From positions 1-64,000 of the forward strand of contig CAKSOE010000005.1 of assembly GCA_934476675.1 (NCBI GenBank): a DNA stretch of 64,000 nucleotides, in the 5' to 3' direction. Numbering within the stretch: the stretch's first letter is position 1; every line of letters begins with the position of its first letter. Made by a program: the position numbers and the translations under genes. The notes beneath the pieces are model-generated. The model worked only from the letters and a program-made list of their open reading frames with translations. It searched no databases and was not told the origin of the DNA. This DNA comes from an uncultured Clostridia bacterium. GTDB taxonomy: Bacteria; Bacillota; Clostridia; UBA1381. This document shows, one piece after another, positions 40,224-48,008 of the stretch.

Positions 40224-40970
40224 TTATTGAATATAAAAGCTTACGTTTCTGTTGCCGAGAGAAAATCCCGCGCCGCGCTGCAATTCCATGCGGCTGTTCG
40301 GCGTCAGCTTTAAGCCGCCGTCAAGATAAGTGCCGCATTTTGAGCCGTTGTCCGTCAGCCATATTTTTCCGTCATAGTAGAGCGTGCAGTGCATACGGCT
40401 TATGTTCGGCGTGTGCGCATCAAATTTGATGTTGCATTGCGAGCTGCGGCCTATTCTTATGCTTTCGTTCATGTTAAGCGGAAATACACAGCCGGCAAAT
40501 TCGCCGTTTCTGCCTACCAGATTAATCTGCGACGGTGCGGACTGATTGTAATTCATGTTTCCGTTTTCAATTGCGGCAGCGCCCCTCTGGTTGTATGCGT
40601 GCGCAAGTGTGTTCATGTTTTTAATAAGAATGTAATAAGCTATAATATAGCCTATTCCGGCAATAAGTCCGCCCAGAAGCATCCATACAAGCACCGATGT
40701 TCCGTTTTCGTTGATTGTTACTTTGTAGCGTTTTGCGTTTGCCGCCTGACGGTTTCCTATTTTATAGAACCAGTAGAACGCATAAATTCCGCACGTCAGC
40801 AGGCTGAATAAAATAAGGTCGCCTATTCCGGGTGTTTCGTCGCCGTCGCCGTCACATATGATGTTCATGTCCTTTGCAAACTGATGAAAAAATATAAAAT
40901 GATATACGCCGCAGGTGACAATCGTCAATAATATGTATAAGCCTATTTGTCTTTTTTCTTCTACTTTCAT
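40224..40970 (-). CDS. DUF4234 membrane protein with C-terminal FHA domain
   Basis: 248 residues from ATG 40970, whose ATGA overlaps the stop of the upstream gene and has GGAG 8 nt before it. The N-terminal half has four hydrophobic spans of DUF4234 type ('LYILLTIVTCGVYHFIFFHQ', 'LILFSLLTCGIYAFYWFYKI'). The C-terminal FHA domain (~155-248) contains 'RIGRSSQCNIKF' and 'ISRMHCTLYY'. It probably holds an FHA reader at the membrane next to the kinase encoded 19 nt downstream. Confidence 0.85.
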   Translation of the reverse strand: MKVEEKRQIGLYILLTIVTCGVYHFIFFHQFAKDMNIICDGDGDETPGIGDLILFSLLTCGIYAFYWFYKIGNRQAANAKRYKVTINENGTSVLVWMLLGGLIAGIGYIIAYYILIKNMNTLAHAYNQRGAAAIENGNMNYNQSAPSQINLVGRNGEFAGCVFPLNMNESIRIGRSSQCNIKFDAHTPNISRMHCTLYYDGKIWLTDNGSKCGTYLDGGLKLTPNSRMELQRGAGFSLGNRNVSFYIQ

Positions 40971-41359
40971 ATAAATCTCCATTCCGCCGCATAATGCAGC
41001 ATTTTATATATAATGCCGTCCTTTATATCCGCCGTAACCACTTCGTCGAGCGGATTAAAAATGCGAATAAAATAAACGGCAAAAACCAGTAATAAAAAAA
41101 TCTGCGTTATCGTTTTAAAAGTCTTTTCGCCGATTTTGTTTTTACAAAAAAGTATGATAAAATATACGGGAAAAACCAACACCAAAGGGTGATAATGAAA
41201 CGCCGCCCCAAAATCTCCCGAGAGCAAACATTTTATCGCCCGTGTCATGCCGCAGCCGCCGCAGGATATGCCCGTGACAAGCTTTATCGGACACGGTATT
41301 CCCGAAAAAATATATATACATACCAACAAAATTACGCCGATAACACCTTTTTTATTCAT
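40967..41359 (-). CDS. DUF2752 membrane protein
   Basis: About 130 residues with three hydrophobic spans. The family signature is 'ITGISCGGCGMTRAIKCLLS'-like: the sequence shows 'CPIKLVTGISCGGCGMTRAI' (~22-41) followed by 'GDFGAAFHYHPLVLV'. DUF2752 proteins are small membrane proteins of unknown role, often beside DUF4234 proteins as here. It is the first gene of the minus-strand cluster, about 40 nt after its promoter. Start ATG 41359 has an AGGTGG site very close (2 nt), so the exact start is uncertain. Confidence 0.75.
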   Translation of the reverse strand: MNKKGVIGVILLVCIYIFSGIPCPIKLVTGISCGGCGMTRAIKCLLSGDFGAAFHYHPLVLVFPVYFIILFCKNKIGEKTFKTITQIFLLLVFAVYFIRIFNPLDEVVTADIKDGIIYKMLHYAAEWRFI

Positions 41360-41399
41360 AGCCACCTACATTATTACACATTCCGACAAATTCACTTTA

Positions 41400-41428
41400 A
41401 TTATACCAATTTTTATATGTATAGTCAA
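41400..41428 (-). promoter_or_regulatory. Promoter of the kinase-FHA cluster
   Basis: On the minus strand, TTGACT (41428-41423), a 17-nt spacer and TATAAT (41405-41400) lie about 40 nt before the DUF2752 start. The following nine genes have gaps of 36 nt or less or overlap, so this is probably the main promoter of the whole run. Confidence 0.8.
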
Positions 41429-41509
41429 TAGTTTACAGAAAAAATATGAACTTTTTGTGAATAGATAAACACACATCAAAATTGTGCTAATTTCGGTCAA
41501 AAGCGTTCA

Positions 41510-41538
41510 TTGCTTTTGGGATTGCCTGAGTATATAAT
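41510..41538 (+). promoter_or_regulatory. Promoter of the isomerase-oxidoreductase pair
   Basis: TTGCTT (41510-41515), a 17-nt spacer and TATAAT (41533-41538), 37 nt before the ATG at 41576. It diverges from the kinase-cluster promoter. Confidence 0.65.
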
Positions 41539-41575
41539 GAGGTTAAACAAAAATGAGATAAAGGAGGATTTTTTT

Positions 41576-42397
41576 ATGAGATTGGGAGTATTGGTAAACC
41601 TCGACAGCGAAGAAATAGAAGAAAAATTTTCGCAGCTGCACGAAATGGGGTTTAAATCGTGTCAGCTTTGCTGCTGGCGGCAAAGGCTTATGACAGAGGA
41701 AATTGCGGAAAAAATAAAGGGTTACTGCGAAAAGTACGATGTGAGTATTTCAACGTTCTGGTGCGGCTGGAGCGGCCCGCAGGCGTGGAATTTTTACGAT
41801 GGCCCTTTAACGCTCGGACTTGTTCCGGCGGAATATCGGTTTGAAAGAATGAAAGAGCTTATGCATGGTTCGGATTTTGCAAAAATGCTGGGCGTTGAGA
41901 ACGTAGCGACGCACGCGGGATTTTTGCCGGAGGTGCCTGCGAGTGAACAATATCGTTCAACAGTTGCGGCATTGCGCAAGGTTGCGGAGCACGTAAAGGA
42001 AAACGGACAGTATTTTCTTTTTGAAACCGGACAGGAAACGCCCGTAACGCTCAGAAGAACGATTGAGGACATAGGAACGGAGAACCTCGGAATAAATCTT
42101 GACCCTGCAAATCTTATAATGTACGGCAAGGCAAATCCGATTGACGCGCTTGATGTGTTCGGCGAGTATGTGCGCGATGTTCATGCAAAGGACGGCTGCT
42201 ATCCGACAGACGGACATAATCTCGGCGAAGAAAAGCCGCTCGGTGAGGGAAAGGTAAACTTCCCCGAATTTGTAAAGAAGCTTAAAGAGGTCGGATATGA
42301 CGGCGCGTTAACGATAGAGCGCGAAATTTCGGGCGAAAAGCAGATTGCGGATATAAAGGCGGCAAAAATTTTACTTGGAAAGCTGATGGAGGACTGA
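41576..42397 (+). CDS. Sugar phosphate isomerase/epimerase-like TIM-barrel protein
   Basis: 273 residues from ATG 41576, with AAGGAGG 8 nt upstream; the frame extends further up but without a ribosome binding site. It belongs to the xylose isomerase-like/AP endonuclease 2 TIM-barrel family. Likely metal ligands are the Glu in 'YFLFETGQETP' (~150), Asp in 'NLDPANLIMYG' (~183), His in 'YVRDVHAKDGCYP' (~208) and Glu in 'LTIEREISGE' (~250). Many members interconvert keto-sugars or inositol derivatives. It is followed 1 nt later by a Gfo/Idh/MocA oxidoreductase, a common catabolic pairing. The substrate cannot be told. Confidence 0.85.
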   Translation: MRLGVLVNLDSEEIEEKFSQLHEMGFKSCQLCCWRQRLMTEEIAEKIKGYCEKYDVSISTFWCGWSGPQAWNFYDGPLTLGLVPAEYRFERMKELMHGSDFAKMLGVENVATHAGFLPEVPASEQYRSTVAALRKVAEHVKENGQYFLFETGQETPVTLRRTIEDIGTENLGINLDPANLIMYGKANPIDALDVFGEYVRDVHAKDGCYPTDGHNLGEEKPLGEGKVNFPEFVKKLKEVGYDGALTIEREISGEKQIADIKAAKILLGKLMED

Positions 42398-42398
42398 T

Positions 42399-43367
42399 AT
42401 GTTAAAGGTTGCATTGATAGGAATAGGCGGAATGGGCGGCTGCCATTTCGACTGCTATAAGGATATTAAAAATGCCGGAGTAATTGCCGTATGCGATGTC
42501 AGAAAGGATATGGCGGAGGAAAAGGTCAGCGACAAAAACGTACATATTTATGAAAGCTATGACGAGCTTTTGAAAAATGAACAGCCGGACTATGTCGATA
42601 TATGCACGCCAAGCTATATGCACCGTGAAATGAGCATAAAAGCGCTTGAAAAGGGCACTAACGTGCTGTGCGAAAAGCCGATGAGCCTTAACAGTGAGGA
42701 CACGGCGGCGATTATAGCGGCGGCGGAAAAATCGGGAAAGATTTTTATGACGGCTCATGTAGTCAGATTTATGAAAGCGTATATGTATCTTAAAAGCGTG
42801 ATAGATTCAAAGGAGCTCGGTTCTTTGTTAAGGCTTGATATGAAGCGTATTTCGGCGATTCCGAAGTGGAGCTGGGAGGACTGGATGCGTGATACGGAAA
42901 AAAGCGGCGGCACACCGATTGATTTATCGATACATGATATTGATTTCATTCAGTATGTTCTGGGCGAGCCGAAAGAGGTTCACGGCGTGTATCATAAGCT
43001 TAGGGATAATAACGACTTTATTGTTTCGGAGCTGGTGTATGATAACTGCGTTGTGACGGCGGAGGCTGCGTGGTATAATTATGATATTAAATTTGAAGCG
43101 AAATTTGACGCTGTCTTTACCGGCGGAAGGATTCGTTGCAGCGGCGGTGAACTGTTCAAAAACGGCGAAAAGGTGGAGCTTGACGTAAGCAAGCTTAACA
43201 AAAATACCGGAATAAACATTTCAAATGCGGACGGTTACGGCGGCGAGATAGAATATTTCGTTTCATGCGTGGAAAACGGCGTAAAACCGCAGATTGTAAC
43301 GCCCGACAGCTCACAGACAAGCATAAAACTGATAGAAAGAATATTGAAAAATTCGGTGATTTTATAA
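42399..43367 (+). CDS. Gfo/Idh/MocA-family oxidoreductase
   Basis: 322 residues. The N-terminal Rossmann domain binds NAD(P) ('ALIGIGGMGGCHFDCYKDIK', ~5-24), followed by 'DYVDICTPSYMHREMSIKAL' and the family motif EKP in 'NVLCEKPMSLNSED' (~90-103). The C-terminal half is the alpha/beta substrate domain, with 'GGTPIDLSIHDIDFIQYVLG' holding the likely catalytic His/Asp (~170-190). Members oxidise or reduce sugars, inositols or their amino derivatives. With the upstream isomerase it probably forms a two-step sugar or cyclitol pathway; no transporter is adjacent. Confidence 0.93.
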   Translation: MLKVALIGIGGMGGCHFDCYKDIKNAGVIAVCDVRKDMAEEKVSDKNVHIYESYDELLKNEQPDYVDICTPSYMHREMSIKALEKGTNVLCEKPMSLNSEDTAAIIAAAEKSGKIFMTAHVVRFMKAYMYLKSVIDSKELGSLLRLDMKRISAIPKWSWEDWMRDTEKSGGTPIDLSIHDIDFIQYVLGEPKEVHGVYHKLRDNNDFIVSELVYDNCVVTAEAAWYNYDIKFEAKFDAVFTGGRIRCSGGELFKNGEKVELDVSKLNKNTGINISNADGYGGEIEYFVSCVENGVKPQIVTPDSSQTSIKLIERILKNSVIL

Positions 43368-43373
43368 GATAGA

Positions 43374-43415
43374 GCCACAGCTCCCGATTACACATCGGGA
43401 GCTGTGGTTTTGTGT
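43374..43415 (+). terminator. Terminator of the isomerase-oxidoreductase unit
   Basis: CCACAGCTCCCGAT and ATCGGGAGCTGTGG form a perfect 14-bp stem followed by TTTTGTGTTT, 7 nt after the stop codon. Confidence 0.92.
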
Positions 43416-43440
43416 TTGGGAAAATAATTTTTAGCATATA

Positions 43441-43469
43441 TTTACAAATGTATAATTTTGTGATATACT
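43441..43469 (+). promoter_or_regulatory. Promoter of the BspA-like gene and its leader RNA
   Basis: TTTACA (43441-43446), a 17-nt spacer and TATACT (43464-43469). Transcription would start near 43476, exactly where the structured leader begins. Confidence 0.75.
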
Positions 43470-43475
43470 GATTTT

Positions 43476-43619
43476 GCGACACAGTTTAATAGCTGATAGA
43501 GGTTTGTGTTTTGGTAAAAACGCAGGCTTTGGTGTTATACCCTCTATTGGTGTGAACTGTGTCGCAGCAGAATCGAAGCTGCGTTTTTCGGTGTGTGGTT
43601 TCGGCTGCGCACCTTTTTT
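43476..43619 (+). promoter_or_regulatory. Structured leader RNA with terminator/antiterminator switch (riboswitch-like)
   Basis: An 11-bp closing stem pairs GCGACACAGTT (43476-43486) with AACTGTGTCGC (43555-43565), enclosing TAGAGG/CCTCTA. Terminator 1 has stem CGCAGC (43563-43568) with GCTGCG (43578-43583) and a T-run. It overlaps the closing stem by three bases, and its 3' half plus T-run, CTGCGTTTTT (43579-43588), is a perfect complement of AAAAACGCAG (43516-43525) inside the leader, an antiterminator pairing. A second hairpin, GGTGTG with CGCACC (43590-43613) plus six Ts, follows. The gene start is at 43640 after GGAGG. This geometry fits transcription attenuation. I matched it to no known riboswitch class; the ligand is unknown. 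Confidence 0.6.
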
Positions 43620-43639
43620 GATTTACGGAGGAAAAATGT

Positions 43640-46600
43640 ATGAAAAAAAGAATGATGAGCGTGCTTTTAACGCTGTGTATGCTTGTAAGCATAATTTCCG
43701 CTGTGCCGATTATCGCATCGGCAGCAACAAGCGGCGGTACGTGCGGTGATAATCTCACATGGACGCTTGATAATAACGGTACGCTTACAATAAGCGGTAC
43801 GGGGGATATGTGGGATTGGAATTGGAATGGTTCTCCATGGTATGATAATAACAATCTGAAAAATGTAGTAATTAAAAATGGAGTAACAAGCATTGGTGCT
43901 TATGCGTTTTATAATTGCAGCGATCTGACAAGCATAAACATACCGGACAGTGTAACAAGCATAGGCGGCAATGCGTTTTCTGGTTGCAGCGATCTGACAA
44001 GCATAAACATACCGGACAGTGTGACAAAGATAGGCGGCAGTGCATTTTCGCGTTGCAGCAGTTTAACAAGCATAAACATACCGGACAGTGTAACGATTAT
44101 AGGGAATAGGATGTTTCGTGATTGCAGCAGTCTGAATAATATAAAAATACACAATCGTGTAACAATTATAGGAGTCGGAGCATTTTTTAACTGCAAAAGT
44201 CTGACGAGTATAAATATACCGGATAGTGTAATATGTATAGAGAGTGGCGCATTTTCTTATTGCACAGCTCTTATAAATATAGAAGTAGATAGCAATAATC
44301 GTAATTACAGCAGTGTTAATGGGACTTTATACGATAAGAATAAAAATGTTCTAATGCAATATGCAATAGGTAAAAAAGATACTTCATTTGATGTACCGAA
44401 CAGTGTAATAACTATACAAGAGCAGGCGTTTGAGGGTTGCAGCAGTCTGACAAGCATAAACATACCGGACAGTGTAACAAGCATAGGCGGCGGTGCGTTT
44501 AATAATTGCAGAAGTCTGACAAGCATAAACATACCGGACAGTGTGACAAAGATAGGCGGCGGTGCATTTTCGCTTTGCAGCAGTCTGACAAGTATAAACA
44601 TACCGGACAGTGTGACAAGTATTGGTGACCATATGTTTTCTTGGTGCAGCAGTTTAACAAGCATAAACATACCGGACAGTGTAACGAGCATAGGCGACAA
44701 TGTGTTTCGGAGTTGCAGAAGTCTAACAAGCATAAACATACCGGACGGTGTAACAAGCATAGGCGATAGTGCGTTTTCTGCTTGTAGCAGTCTGACAAGC
44801 ATAAATATACCAAATGGCGTAACAAGCATTGGAGAGGGGGCATTTGCTGATTGCATCAGACTTAAAGACGTATATTATTCCGGCTCAAAGGAACAATGGG
44901 GAAAAATAAGGATAGATAACACCAATAACTCATACTTAACCAATGCAAAAATTCATTACATTTTTAATGAAGCCGGAGCAAAAACCGCACCAAAGATTAC
45001 AACAAATGAAAACTATTCAGGCGGAAACAGTCTGATTGAAAAATCACAAATAGATGTAAATAATTTGTTCAGTAACATTTCTGTCGGAACTGACAAAATA
45101 AAAGGCCCGAAAATCAGTATATTAGACAAAGACTTTTATTTGTTTCAGCTGGACGGAAAATGCAGTCTGAAATTCGGAGACGTAAAGATACAGCTTAAAG
45201 TTGATGAAAAAAAGAACAGCATACAAATATTAGGCGGATATGATTTTATAAGTGAAAGTGTATCTGCCGGAACAAGCTATTCGGGGCGCGGTGAATGGAC
45301 AAAGGCATATAATGATTTAAAATCACTTCATCATGCGCTTGCAGGGGGAAAACTTAACGATAAAACGGCAAGAAGCAAATTCAGCTCCGTATATAATAAG
45401 TTAAACAAGAGCCAATCAAATTTATTCTTAAATATCAAAGGCAATTTTGCAGTTTACGGCGAGCTTGTTTTTGAAAACGGCAGCTGGAGAATGAGCGAGG
45501 GCGGCGGCATATTAAAAGCAAGCGCGTCCGGCTCAATCGACCCGAGAATAGGCGGAATATTCTATGGTACGTTTGGTTTGTCAGTCGATGCAAGCGGTAA
45601 TTTTGCAATCAAGTATGACGGGCCGAATAATGGAATGTCGGTAAATGCAAAGATTAAAATTGAACCGGCGGTAAATGTCGGTGTGGGAGCAGGTTCAAAA
45701 AAAGCCAAATTCTATATTGAGGGCGGCTTAAAGGGCAAGCTTCCGGTTGAAATAGCGGCAATCACAGGAAGCTTTAAAACCGGAGCAGTAACAAATACTC
45801 CGTTTAAGGTAAGCGCAAAAGGGTACATATATATGTCCGGAAAGGCATGGATTTTAGGTGTAGATAAGGAGTGGCAGCTTGGAAACGAATTTGTACTTTA
45901 TCCGCGGAACGGCGATATATCGCTCCAAAGCTTAGACGCAGGCTCATTGCTTAATGAATATACAATTGATAAATCCGAATTTAAGCTTCTTCCACGTGAT
46001 TACGGCAGCGAAATTGCACTTATGAGCCTTAGCGACGATTTTGACAGAATTGATTTATATCCGTACAGCACACCGCAGCTGACGCTGCTGCCGGACGGAC
46101 GCAAGTTAATGCTCTGGATAGATGATGACCCGACAAAAGCCGATGCCGACAGAACCTCTATGTATTACAGCATATATAATCCGGCGGATAATTCATGGAG
46201 TCCGGAGAGCATAGCCGTAACCAACATCGGATATAACGATATGCCGCAGATTTGCCAAAGCGGCGGCAAGGTATATATTATATGGGCGTGTGCCGATAAG
46301 GCTTTCGGTGACAGTGTTGAACTGGACGATATGATGTCGCACATGGACGTGTGCTATACCTGTTTTGACGGCAGCGGTTTCGGTACACCGGAAATACTTT
46401 CCGAAAGCGGAAACGGCAAGTGCGAAATGCTCTGCGATATTTCGGAAAACAACGGAACGGTTACTGCCGTATGGGCGGAAAATTCCGAAAACGATTATGC
46501 TCTTGCAAGCGGTACAAATTACATATATAAGCGTGTGCTTAATAACGGCACATGGAGCGAAAAAACAGAAGCCGCAGCAATATCGGGCGAACTGCACGAT

Positions 46601-47992
46601 GTTAAACTGACCCAAAACGGCGGAATCGTGTATGAAACAAGCGAGGGCGGCAAAGCCGTACTGTACCTTGACGGCGAAAAAATCGGAGAAAGCCAAAACG
46701 ACAACTCGGCATTTAAGGTTTCCGGCAATGAGATTTACTATCTTTCCGGTACAGAATTAAATACGTATAATTCGGAAACAGGTGATACAAAAACGGAGGA
46801 AATAGGCGAAATAACCGACATTACAATTATAAATAACGGCAATGAAAAAATTGCGCTTTCGCTTTTGTCAACGGGCTTTACAAACGAGCTTTATCAAAAC
46901 GAATACAAAGACGGAAAATGGGGCGAATGGACGCAGCTTACGGAATATAACCGTTATATAAGAGATTATTCCGCAATGCTTGACAGTGACGGAACGCTCA
47001 CCGCCGCACTTAACCTTGTTGATGTAAAGGACAGCGAAAAAGGCGGCTACGGCAAGGCGGAGCTTAAAGTTGTGCGTGATTTCAGATACAGTGATATTAT
47101 TCTGAATGATACGGCTTATCCTGACGGCGAAATCGCAGAGAATAAGAGCGTTGATGTCTGCTTTGACATAACCAACAACAGCAGAAATGACATAACGGAT
47201 ATAAAGGCTGATATAACAGACGAAAGCGGAAATATTATGTATTCGGGAAATATTTCATGCAGTATACAGCCCGGTCAGACCCAAACGCTGAAAGCTCCGG
47301 TAGCAATTCCCGGCGGATTTAAAAAGCAAATGCTTACGATAAATGTATCGGGTGATTTTGAGGAAAACAACACCGAAAACAATACAGCGGAATTGACTGT
47401 CGGTTTTACCGATATTGCAATAGAGGGTGCAAAATTAGTAAAATCGGGAGATAAAGTAACCTTGGAGGGTTGTGTCAGAAACATCGGATTTGACAATGCC
47501 GAAAATGTAAAGCTTGAAATTTACGATTCCGCCGCTGACGGAACACTTTTAGATACGCTGTCATTAAACGGCATAAGCATCGGCGAAGATAAAAGCTTCA
47601 CCTTTGAACTGCCGTCAGCCTACCTAAATACAGACGACGGAAAGCGTGCGATATATGTTGACGCGTCAACCGACAGCACAGAGCTTGAAATCGGAAACAA
47701 TTCCGACAGAATAGTTTTTGCCGACTTGTCGGAGCTTGAAAGCATAACAAAGGTGTCAATGTCGTATGATAACGGTATTCTTACGGTAAAATCGCCGGGG
47801 GCGTTCGGCGCGGATTTGATTGCGGCATATTATACCGATATGGGACAGCTGTTTACATTCCGCAGGGTTGAGCTGGCAATTGCCGCAGGAACAAATAAAA
47901 TACCTCTCGAAGGTCTGGAAGTAGGCAAGGATACGAAGCTTATGCTCTGGAATAATGGCGTAAATCCGATATGTGAAAGTCTGTCGTGGTAA
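43640..47992 (+). CDS. Large secreted BspA-like LRR surface protein with CARDB-type domains
   Basis: 1450 residues. A signal peptide (1-29) and BspA N-terminal module ('GTCGDNLTWTLDNNGTLTIS') are followed by about 14 LRR_5 repeats of ~23 residues ('LTSINIPDSVTSIGGNAF' type, ~75-420), broken once by a 'EVDSNNRNYSSVNGTLYDKN' insertion. A long beta-rich middle (~440-1130) is of unknown fold. Two CARDB-like Ig domains (~1150-1340, e.g. 'SVDVCFDITNNSRNDITDIK') precede a C-terminal ~80-residue domain ending 'KLMLWNNGVNPICESLSW', also found in the protein at 6628. No sortase motif is seen. Probably a surface adhesin or interaction protein. Expression is likely controlled by the leader RNA at 43476-43619. 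GGAGG lies upstream of ATG 43640. Confidence 0.87.
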   Translation: MKKRMMSVLLTLCMLVSIISAVPIIASAATSGGTCGDNLTWTLDNNGTLTISGTGDMWDWNWNGSPWYDNNNLKNVVIKNGVTSIGAYAFYNCSDLTSINIPDSVTSIGGNAFSGCSDLTSINIPDSVTKIGGSAFSRCSSLTSINIPDSVTIIGNRMFRDCSSLNNIKIHNRVTIIGVGAFFNCKSLTSINIPDSVICIESGAFSYCTALINIEVDSNNRNYSSVNGTLYDKNKNVLMQYAIGKKDTSFDVPNSVITIQEQAFEGCSSLTSINIPDSVTSIGGGAFNNCRSLTSINIPDSVTKIGGGAFSLCSSLTSINIPDSVTSIGDHMFSWCSSLTSINIPDSVTSIGDNVFRSCRSLTSINIPDGVTSIGDSAFSACSSLTSINIPNGVTSIGEGAFADCIRLKDVYYSGSKEQWGKIRIDNTNNSYLTNAKIHYIFNEAGAKTAPKITTNENYSGGNSLIEKSQIDVNNLFSNISVGTDKIKGPKISILDKDFYLFQLDGKCSLKFGDVKIQLKVDEKKNSIQILGGYDFISESVSAGTSYSGRGEWTKAYNDLKSLHHALAGGKLNDKTARSKFSSVYNKLNKSQSNLFLNIKGNFAVYGELVFENGSWRMSEGGGILKASASGSIDPRIGGIFYGTFGLSVDASGNFAIKYDGPNNGMSVNAKIKIEPAVNVGVGAGSKKAKFYIEGGLKGKLPVEIAAITGSFKTGAVTNTPFKVSAKGYIYMSGKAWILGVDKEWQLGNEFVLYPRNGDISLQSLDAGSLLNEYTIDKSEFKLLPRDYGSEIALMSLSDDFDRIDLYPYSTPQLTLLPDGRKLMLWIDDDPTKADADRTSMYYSIYNPADNSWSPESIAVTNIGYNDMPQICQSGGKVYIIWACADKAFGDSVELDDMMSHMDVCYTCFDGSGFGTPEILSESGNGKCEMLCDISENNGTVTAVWAENSENDYALASGTNYIYKRVLNNGTWSEKTEAAAISGELHDVKLTQNGGIVYETSEGGKAVLYLDGEKIGESQNDNSAFKVSGNEIYYLSGTELNTYNSETGDTKTEEIGEITDITIINNGNEKIALSLLSTGFTNELYQNEYKDGKWGEWTQLTEYNRYIRDYSAMLDSDGTLTAALNLVDVKDSEKGGYGKAELKVVRDFRYSDIILNDTAYPDGEIAENKSVDVCFDITNNSRNDITDIKADITDESGNIMYSGNISCSIQPGQTQTLKAPVAIPGGFKKQMLTINVSGDFEENNTENNTAELTVGFTDIAIEGAKLVKSGDKVTLEGCVRNIGFDNAENVKLEIYDSAADGTLLDTLSLNGISIGEDKSFTFELPSAYLNTDDGKRAIYVDASTDSTELEIGNNSDRIVFADLSELESITKVSMSYDNGILTVKSPGAFGADLIAAYYTDMGQLFTFRRVELAIAAGTNKIPLEGLEVGKDTKLMLWNNGVNPICESLSW
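43905..44860 (+). repeat. Tandem 69-bp repeats encoding LRR_5 units
   Basis: Direct repeats of 69 bp built on AGCATAAACATACCGGACAG are nearly identical in several copies and tandem except for an insert near 44270-44400. They encode the leucine-rich repeats. The high DNA identity suggests recent expansion and possible copy-number change by recombination. Confidence 0.85.
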
Positions 47993-48008
47993 GCAAAAGG
48001 AGTAATTT

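Noticed and set aside
43485..43530. Hammerhead ribozyme core (CTGATAG near 43492)
   Set aside because: The CTGATGA and GAAA core bases are not both present and the required three-stem geometry does not form.
43476..43590. Known cyclic-di-GMP, SAM, TPP, fluoride or ZTP riboswitch
   Set aside because: None of the conserved core strings I know for these classes is present, so I left the leader unclassified.
43905..44860. CRISPR-like array of direct repeats
   Set aside because: Repeats are 69 bp, contiguous, in frame and encode LRR units; there are no unique spacers or cas genes.
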